Part shown: piece after piece, positions 56,350 through 64,000 of the stretch | Layout of the letters: each line of letters starts with the position of its first letter | How positions within the stretch are numbered: the stretch's first letter is position 1 | Assembly (NCBI GenBank): GCA_016271365.2 | Contig: CM028136.1 | Location: 468,532,001 to 468,596,000 of the forward strand | Length of the DNA stretch: 64,000 nt | Reading direction: 5' to 3' | Origin: Neoceratodus forsteri | Lineage: Eukaryota > Chordata > Ceratodontiformes > Ceratodontidae | The notes under the pieces: generated by a model | What the model was told of the DNA's origin: nothing | The model's input: only the letters and a program-made list of their open reading frames with translations | Databases searched by the model: none | Translations under genes and position numbers: made by a program

Positions 56350-58486
56350 AAATAACCACTCTGGTGGGAGAGGGCCCCATGCTCCCACCAACTTGCCCAT
56401 TTCTGCATAACAATATGCATCTGAGAAAGCGCGGGCCCTCTGGGCCTGCGCTGCCATTTACGCATAGCTACAGAGCCATGCAGCATTCCTATTAGCCACC
56501 AAATGCTTGTAACAGTAATTTGTCCATATCTTGGGAACCGTAACAGCTAGAAAAACAATTCAGGTGTCATTGTAACCATGATAGCAAGATGATTATGGCA
56601 AAATGCAGACCATGCCCATATTTCACATCATTTCTGAGCTATGGGCACCAAAAAAGCTCTGGACAGGCACTCTTTGAACCCTTGTGACTGTACTTTCACA
56701 ATATCTCATGAACCGTGCAACATACAAACAAAATTCCACTGCAGGCTGACTCTACAATGTCAAGTCTTTTTCCAGTGGCTAGATCACATAAAGGTGATCT
56801 AGCCACCTGTAGCAAAAAGTATGTTTCTCGCTTCATTTCCGAGATAATGGCACTGAAAGTCACGACACAGACTGCAATATAATCCTATGGGAAAAATTTC
56901 AATTACGCCATTGAATATTTCTGCAACAAATTATTTCCCCAACAACTAAGTAGCATAGTTCACATCTCTATGACATCCCCTCAACATCCTGCCAATTTCA
57001 AGTAAAAAGACCAAACAGTTTTTGAGAAATGGTCATCTCAATTTGGGCCATCTGGTCTTTCTCATTAATATTCCAAAAATACATATACATTTTCCCATAG
57101 GATATAATGGGAATTTCAAATTGTAATATCGTTTAAACAGATTAATACTTTTCACCAAACAAAAAAGCAGCATGTTCCTTGGCCCAAGCTCTTTCTATGT
57201 CCCAAGATTCGGACCAATAGCCCACACAGTGCCCGCACAGAGCCACAGACAAAAAATGCACAAAAGAGGCAAAAAGTGCAATTTTTGGCACTTCGCTGCT
57301 CAAAAACCATATGTACTGTATAACTGAAACAACTTTTAGCAGATCAAGGGATCTAGCACACCAGACTTTGCTTTCCAAATTTTGTGCAAATCTGTAGAAT
57401 GGTTGCAAAGTTATTAACGTGCAAAATGTGAGGTTTAACATTAAAAGTACCTACCACAATGCAAAACGCTATACGCAAAATGTAAAGTGTGTCACAAAAT
57501 ATCTCTGCAGCAACCTAATTTTCCAACACCTGAATATGATAATTTACATGTACAGGATATCCCTTCAACACCCTGCAAATTTCAATTTAAAAGACCAAAC
57601 CGTGTCTGAGATATAACATTTTAAAGTTTGAGATTTTCATTGGTCAGAGTGGCAGAATTCCACACCTGTTTACATTTCACATGCCTAACAACTGAAAAGT
57701 ATGTCCATGGCAGTAAGGCTAGCTACCCTATAAATTTCAAGCCACTACCACAATGCAAAATGCTGTCCACAAAATGTCAACTGCGCCACACCATATCTCC
57801 ACAACAAATATATTTTCTGACACCTAAGCACAGTAATTGACATCTACAAGACAGCCCCTCAACACCCTCCAAATTTCAAGTTAAAAGACCAAACTGTTTC
57901 TGAGATATTTAATTCTAAAAGTTGTTAAAATTGGGCTATCTAGTCCCTCCAAATCTGGCCATCTAGTCCCTCACTCAGGATCAAAGAATCTTTGATTGTG
58001 AGCCTGAAAATTCTTCGATCATGAGGAGGGACCAGATGGCCCAAACCTCATTCTTTGTTTGCAAAACAACCACATAAATTTTCCCATTGACTTATAATGG
58101 GAACTTAAAAGTGCTATCACTTTTGAATGCCTCAATATTTTTTCACCAAACAAAAAGTGGCATGTTCAGCCAGTGAAGCTCTTTCAAACAAGCCATGTTG
58201 CAGAGCAGCACACCATATGATGGCCATGCAGGGCTACGTCCAAAATCCTAAAAGCTGCCTCCAAAGTCTGATAATTTTGCATTTTTCAACATTTTCATAT
58301 GTAAAGACCGTAAGTCGGACTGAAACACAATTTGGCAAATCAAGAGATCTACCATGCCCCATCACACATTCCAAATTTCAGGCTCATCCATTGAATGGGT
58401 CCAAAGTTATTAGCATCCAAACCTTTGACTTTAGTATGTAAGTGACTGCTGAACCCTAACTATAGTGGCGCGACCGCACCACTATA
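56350..58486 (+). repeat. 2.1-kb tandem unit 1
   Basis: The unit starts with CACTCTGGTGGGAGAGGGCC (landmark CTGGTGGG at 56,361) and ends with the palindrome TATAGTGGCGCGACCGCACC plus ACTATA (58,461-58,486). Internally it has three copies of the CAAATTTCAA..AAAAGACCAAAC frame (57,007; 57,591; 57,885, spaced at multiples of about 292), a GATCAAAGAATC block and a CCATTGACTTATAATGGGAA block. No protein is supported. Length is about 2,137 bp. Confidence 0.88.
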
Positions 58487-60415
58487 ATAATATAATAACT
58501 ACTCTGGTGGGAGAAGGCCCCATGTTCCCACCAATTTGCCCATTTCTGCATAACAATATGCATCTGAGTGAGCGCGGGCCCTGTGGGCCTGCGCTGCCAC
58601 TTACACATAGCTACAGAGCCATGCAGCATTCCTATTGGCCACCAAATACTTGTAAAAGTAATTTGTCAATATCTTAGGAACCATAACAGCTAGTAAAACA
58701 ATTCAAGTGTCATTGTAACTATGATAGTGAGAAGACTATGCCACAATCACAGACCATATCCACATCTCACATCGTTTCTGAGCTATGGGCACCAACAAGC
58801 ACTGGATAGGCACTCTTTCAACTCTTGTGACAGTACTTTCACAATGTCTCATGAACCGTGCAACATACAAACAAAATTCCACTGCAGGCTGACTCTACAA
58901 TGTCAAGTCTTTTTCCAGTGGCTTAGATCACGTAAAGGTGATCTAAGCCATTTGTAGCGAAAAGTATGTTTCTCGCTTCGTTTCTGAGATAGCGGCACCG
59001 AAAGTCATGACACAGACTGCAATGCAATCCTATGGGAAAAATGTCAAATACATCATTGAATATCTCTGCAATACCTTATTTCCCTAACACCTAAACAGCA
59101 TAATTCACATCTCTATGACATCCCCTCAACGTCCTGCAAATTTCAAGTAAGAAGACCAAACAGTTTTTCCCATAGGATATAATGAGAATTTCAAATTGTA
59201 ATAACTTTTGAACAGATTAATATTTTTCACCAAACAAAAAAGCAGCATGTTCCTTGGCCCAAGCTCTTTCAACTTCCCAGGATTCAGACCAATAGCCCAC
59301 ATGTTGTCCATGCAGCACCACAGAAACAAAATACACAAAAGAGGCGCAAAATGTGAGGTTTAACATTAAAAATGCCTATCACAATGCAAAACGCTATACG
59401 CAAAATGTAAAGTGTGTCATACAATATCTCTGCAGCAGCCTAATTTTCCAACACCTGAATATGATAATTCACATGTACAGGACATCCCTTCAACACCCTG
59501 CAAATTTCAATTTAACAGACCAAACCGTGTCCGAGATATAACATTTTAAATTTTGAGATTTTCATTGGTCAGAGTGGCAGAATTCTGCACCTGTTTACAT
59601 TTTACACACCTAATGACTGAAAAGTATGTCCATGGCAGTAAGGCTAGCTACCCTATAAATTTCAAGCCACTACCACAATGCAAAATACTGTCCGCAAAAC
59701 ATAAACTGTGTCATGTCATATCTCCACAACGAATGTATTTGCTGACTCCTAAGCATGATAATTCACATCTACAGCACATCCCCTCAACACCCTCCAAATT
59801 TCAAGTTAAAAGACCAAACTGTTTCTGAGATATTTAATTTTAAAAGTTGTTAAAATTGGGCTATCTGGTCCCACCAAATCTGGCCATCTAGTCCCTCCCT
59901 CCCTTGGGATCAAAGAATCTTTGACTGTGAGTCTGCAAATTCTTTGATCATGAGGAGGGACCAGATGGCCAAAATCCCATTCTTTGTTCGCAAAATAGCC
60001 ATATAAATATTCCCATTGACTTATAATGGGAACTTAAAAGTGCTATAACTTTTGAATGCCTCAATATTATTTCACCAAACAAAAAGCAACATACTCGGCC
60101 AGTGAAGCTCTTTCAAAAAAGCCATGTCACAGAGTGGCACACCACACAATGGCCATGCAGGGCCACATCCAAAATCCTAAAAGCTGCCTCCAAAAATGGA
60201 TAATTTTGCATTTGTCAGCATTTTCATTCGCAAAGACCGTAAGTCAGGCTGAAATGCAATTTGGCAGATCAAGAGATCTACCATGTCCCATCGCACATTC
60301 CAAATTTCAGACACATCCATTGAATGGGTCCAAAGTTATTAACACCCAAACTTTTGACTTTAGTATGTAAGTGACCGCTGAACCCTAACTATAGTGGTGT
60401 GACTGCGCCACTATA
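58487..60415 (+). repeat. 2.1-kb tandem unit 2, with two internal deletions
   Basis: The order is the same as unit 1 (CTGGTGGG at 58,504; terminal palindrome at 60,390-60,415), length about 1,929 bp. Two segments present in units 1 and 3 are missing: about 75 bp after CAAACAGTTTTT (near 59,168) and about 150 bp after AAAAGAGGC (near 59,345). Both joints show 2-3-base microhomology. Confidence 0.88.
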
Positions 60416-62554
60416 ACAATATAATAACCACTCTGGTGGGAGAGGGCCCCGTGCTCCCACCAACTTACCCATTTCTGCATAACAATATGCATTGGAGTGA
60501 GCGTGGGCCCTCTGGGCCTGTGCTGCCACTTACGCATAGCTACAGAGCCATGCAGCATTCCTATTGGCCACCAAATGCTTGTACCAGTAATTTGTCCATA
60601 TCTTGGGAACCGTAACAGCTGGAAAAACAATTCAAGTGTCATTGTAACCATGATAGTGAGAATATTATTTCACAATCACAGACCATGCCCATATCTTACA
60701 TTGTTTCCAAGCTATGGGCACCAAAAAGCACTGGACAGGCACTCTTTCAACTCTTGTGACAGTACTTTCACAATATCTCATGAACCGTGCAACATACAAA
60801 CAAAATTCCACTGCAGGCTGACTCTACAATGTCAAGTCTTTTTCCAGTGGCTAGATCACATAAAGGTGATTTAAGCCACTTCTAGCAAAAAGTCTGTTGC
60901 TCGCTTTGTTTCCGAGATAACGGAACCGAAAGTCATGACACAGACTGCAGTGTAATCCTATGGGAAAAAAGTCAATTACACCATTGAATATCTGTGCAAC
61001 AAATTATTTCCCCAACACCTAAACAGCATAGTTCACATCTCTATGACATCCTCTCAACGTCCTGCAAATTTCAAGTAAGAAGACGAAACAGTTTTTGAGA
61101 TATGGCCATCTCAATTTGGGCCATCTGGTCTTTCTCATTAACATTCCAAAAACACATATACATTTTCCCATAGGATATAATGGGAATTTCAAATTGTAAT
61201 AACTTTTGAACAGATTAATATTTTTCATCAAACAAAAAAGCAGCGTGTTCCTTGGCCCAAGCTCTTTCAACATCCCAAGATTCGGACCAATAGCCCACAT
61301 GGTGTCCATGCAGTGCCACAGAAACAAAATACACAAAAGAGGCGAAAAGTGCATTTTTTGGCACTTCGCTGCGCAAAAACCATATGTCTGACTGAAAGAA
61401 AATTTAGTAAATCAAGAGAGCTACCACACCAAACTGTGCATTCCAAATTTTGTGCAAATCCGTTCAATGGTTGCAAAGTCATTAACGTGCAAAATGTGAG
61501 GTTTAACATTAAAAATGCCTATCACAATGCAAAACGCTATATGCAAAATGTAAAGTGTGTCACACAATATCGCTGCAGCAACCTAATTTTCCAACACCTG
61601 AATATGATAATTCACATGTACAGGACATCCCCTCAACACCCTGCAAATTTCAATTTAACAGACCAAACCGTGTCCGAGATATAACATTTTAAATTTTGAG
61701 ATTTTCATTGGTCAGAGTGGCAGAATTCTGCACCTGTTTACATTTTACACACCTAATGACTGAAAAGTATGTCCATGGCAGTAAGGCTAGCTACCCTATA
61801 AATTTCAAGCCACTACCACAATGCAAAATGCTGTCCGCAAAATTGAACTGCACCATGCCATATCTCTGCAATGAATGTATTTTCTGACACCTAATCACTG
61901 TAATTCACATCTACATGACATCACCTGAACACCCTCCAAATTTCAAGTTAAAAGACCAAACCATTTCTGAGATATTTAATTTTAAAAGTTGTTAAAATTG
62001 GGCTATCTGGTCAATCCAAATCTGACCATCTAGTCCCTCCCTTGGGATCAAAGAATCTTTGATTGTGAGCCTGCAAATTTGTTGATCATGAGGAGGGACC
62101 AGATGGCCAAAACCCCATTCTTTGTTCGCAAAATAACCATAGAAATTTTGCCATTGACTTATAATGGGAACTTAAAAGTGCTATAACTTTTGAATACCTC
62201 AATATTTTTTCACCAAACGAAAAGCGGCATGTTCGGCCAGTGAAGCTCTTTCAAATCAAGCCATGTTGCAGAGTGGCACACCACATGATGGTCATGCAGG
62301 GCCATGTCCAAAATCCTAAAAGCTGCCTCCAAAAATGGATAATCTTGAATTTTTCAGCATTTTCATACGCAAGGACTATAAGTCCGACTGAAACACAATT
62401 TGACAGATCAAGAGATCTAACATGCCCCACCACACATTCCAAATTTCAGGCACATCTGTTAAATGGGTCCAAAGTTATTAACGCCCAAACTTTGGACTTT
62501 AGTATGTAAGTGACCGCTGAACCCTAACTATAGTGGCACAACCGCGCCACTATA
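60416..62554 (+). repeat. 2.1-kb tandem unit 3
   Basis: The order is the same as unit 1, with CTGGTGGG at 60,433 and terminal palindrome TATAGTGGCACAACCGCGCC plus ACTATA at 62,529-62,554. Length is about 2,139 bp, nearly identical to unit 1, and it keeps both segments lost from unit 2. Confidence 0.88.
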
Positions 62555-62571
62555 ATATAGATAGACATATA

Positions 62572-62955
62572 TTCATCCAAAAAAATCCATTTAATGCATC
62601 AGTTAGGGTTGTTCCATAGCAACAAAAGTGAGGAAATTCTGTGTTAGGGTTGAAAGCTCCCCTTGCTCCCTCCCCAGCCCCCCCCAACTGGCATCGGGGT
62701 GTGCGTTGGGGTCATCGGCTCTAACTTTCACCCCATCACATGTGTAAACAAGCTGAGGTATAGGAGAATGGGGTGAGAGTTAGGACCGATGACCCCAATG
62801 CACACCCTGATGCCAATTGGGGGTGCAGGCTGGGGGGTGCAAGGGGGCTTTCAACCCTAACACTGAATTTCCTCAGTTTTGTTGCTGTGGAACAACCCTA
62901 ACTGATGCATTAAACTGAGTTTTTTGCCATGAATTTCCCTTCTTTGTGAGAATGA
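62572..62955. mobile_element. Fold-back MITE (TTAATGCATCAGTTAGGGTT family), copy 2
   Basis: TTTAATGCATCAGTTAGGGT near 62,590 is mirrored by ACCCTAACTGATGCATTAAA near 62,898. The arms are about 165 bp and include GCATCGGGGTGTGCGTTGGGG against CCCCAATGCACACCCTGATGC. TTCATCCAAAAAAATCC flanks the left and TTTTTTGCCATGAATTTCCC the right. The central wording (CATGTGTAAACAAGCTGAGG, GGAGAATGGGGTGAGAGTTAGG) is shared with copy 1. Confidence 0.87.
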
Positions 62956-63029
62956 CGACTACAAATAGTGAATAGAATATGGTGTAGGGAATGCGGGCCC
63001 TTCAGGCTCTGCACTCCCACAACATGATA

Positions 63030-63763
63030 TCTTGTGACATAGTAACAGTAATGTGATTTACAACACTTTCGCAAAATAAAAAAAATGAAAGTGTTGCAAG
63101 TGCAACACTACTTTGTGACACTACTTTTCCCAAAAATGTCAAAACATATTTCTGGGGTGTTTAACCCCAAACTAAAGATATGCCTAGCATCCTCAGGGCT
63201 TGACTAGGTAAACACAAAAAGAATTGTGTCCCTAGATAGTCCCAATTTTAAATGCCAAGCATTTCTGTGATCAGGAACTGAAAAAAAAATGGCATACTCA
63301 AGACACTACAGGGGTCATTTGCGACACTAAAAACTGCATTTGTGACACTGTCAAACTTTTTGTTAACTTTTCCTATTGATTATAATGGGAAATTAGTTTT
63401 TTGAATAACTTTTGAACCATTCAATATTTTCTTCACAAAATCTTCAAAAGGCACATTGGGGACCCTGGCCACAAGTTCCCTAAAGTTTTTGGACCAGTCG
63501 CGCAAACTGTGAGACCAGTAGGCGTGAGCAAAGAATGCACAAAAAAACATAAATGTGCCCCAGAATGTTGCTTAATAACTCAACAGCCATATACCTGACT
63601 TGTATGAAAGTTGGTATATCCTGAGATCTATGATTACGTCCTGTGGCTGCCAAATTTCAGGCAAATCTGTTGAACGGTGGCAAAGTTATTAAGGTGCAAA
63701 GTTTCACCATTTAACATTAAATGGGGTACTCAAACCTAACTATGGTAGCATTACCATGCTACC

Positions 63764-63765
<2 letters not shown>
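63030..63765 (-). repeat. Inverted copy of the 29.45-30.1 kb repeat
   Basis: The segments, in reverse order and complement to 29,445-30,130, include GTGTTGCAAGTGCAACAC, CTAGATAGTCCCAATTTTAA, CCTATTGATTATAATGGGAA, CAAAAGGCACATTGGGGACC, CAAATTTCAGGCAAATCTGTT and GGTGCAAAGTTTCACC. It ends at the CTATGGTAGCAT palindrome near 63,741-63,765. Confidence 0.8.

Positions 63766-63809
<44 letters not shown>
63766..63809. repeat. (AT)n microsatellite at an inverted-repeat centre
   Basis: About 20 AT dinucleotides separate two head-to-head copies of the same repeat. Confidence 0.95.
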
Positions 63810-63813
<4 letters not shown>

Positions 63814-64000
63814 GCATGGTAGTGCCACCATAGTTAGGGTTGAGGAGCCATTTCTATATTAAACCGGAAAACTTTGCACCTTAACAACTTTGCAACTGTT
63901 TACGGATTTACCTGAAATTGGAATACGTGATCAAGAACCATAGGCCTTGAGATCTGCCAAGTTTTGTACCAGTCAGATATACAGCTGCGGAGTTATTATG
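63810..64000 (+). repeat. Start of a plus-oriented copy of the 29.45-kb repeat, cut by the window edge
   Basis: CATAGTTAGGGTTGAGGAGCC, CTTTGCACCTTAACAACTTTG and TTGAGATCTGCCAAG, then CAGTCAGATATACAGCTG follow the same order as 29,470-29,640. Confidence 0.8.

Noticed and set aside
56187..62509. Open frames of 60-125 codons repeated in each 2.1-kb unit
   Set aside because: They recur because the DNA repeats; the peptides are low-complexity in style and differ by frameshifts between units.

Overview
This window is eukaryotic, very probably from a non-mammalian vertebrate with a large, repeat-rich genome. The best fit is amphibian-like: a CR1-type LINE ends in the TTTCTATGTT-type tail common in amphibians, and it sits with Tx1/L1-like LINEs, PIF-Harbinger, hAT and Helitron elements. 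The taxon is inferred from repeat style only. I found no intact single-copy host gene, rRNA, true tRNA or CRISPR array. Nearly every recognisable coding stretch belongs to a decayed transposable element carrying in-frame stops and frameshifts.

Left part (0-30 kb): a T-rich tandem repeat and a TA/CA microsatellite precede a near full-length CR1-like LINE (about 0.93-4.85 kb; ORF1 with an SGNH esterase, ORF2 with endonuclease and reverse transcriptase). A second, truncated CR1 copy (4.85-6.3 kb) is split by a MIR/CORE-type SINE. Next come a hairpin-rich TIR element (6.8-7.27 kb), a 1,029-bp fold-back hAT element with an 8-bp target duplication (7.94-8.97 kb), and a two-gene PIF-Harbinger element (Myb/NAIF1-like protein on +, DDE transposase on -, converging at about 11.5 kb). 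At 17.3-19.5 kb lies a minus-strand LINE remnant holding a MITE. At 19.6-25.6 kb is a rearranged L1: ORF2 on -, 5'UTR monomers and ORF1 on +. From 25.6 to 30.5 kb there are a fold-back MITE, three 292-bp repeats, a field of GATCAAAGAAT-type motifs and a large inverted repeat.

Middle (30.5-45 kb): a degenerate hexamer minisatellite leads into a satellite of about 147-bp monomers (31.0-33.8 kb) with a seven-monomer, roughly 990-bp higher-order repeat. Decayed monomers continue to 37.4 kb and are interrupted by an insertion with a 13-bp target duplication. Scattered minus-strand exon-like pieces (41.06 to 34.14 kb) look like a broken Myb/trihelix DNA-binding protein gene. A 1.5-kb fold-back TIR element (41.86-43.37 kb) and a minus-strand SGNH-hydrolase-like pseudogene (43.5-44.1 kb) follow.

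Right part (45-64 kb): the most unusual object is a Helitron-type rolling-circle transposon (45.36-51.92 kb) with Rep (HUH and Y2) and PIF1-like helicase motifs, followed directly by a ubiquitin-specific-protease-like domain (Cys box, QQDA box, zinc CxxC pairs, degenerate His box). It is followed by about 2 kb of AT-rich DNA, a 2-kb element with long terminal inverted repeats related to the 340-bp MITEs, three tandem units of about 2.1 kb each closed by a palindrome (56.35-62.55 kb), another MITE, and a head-to-head repeat pair around an (AT)n tract at the right edge.
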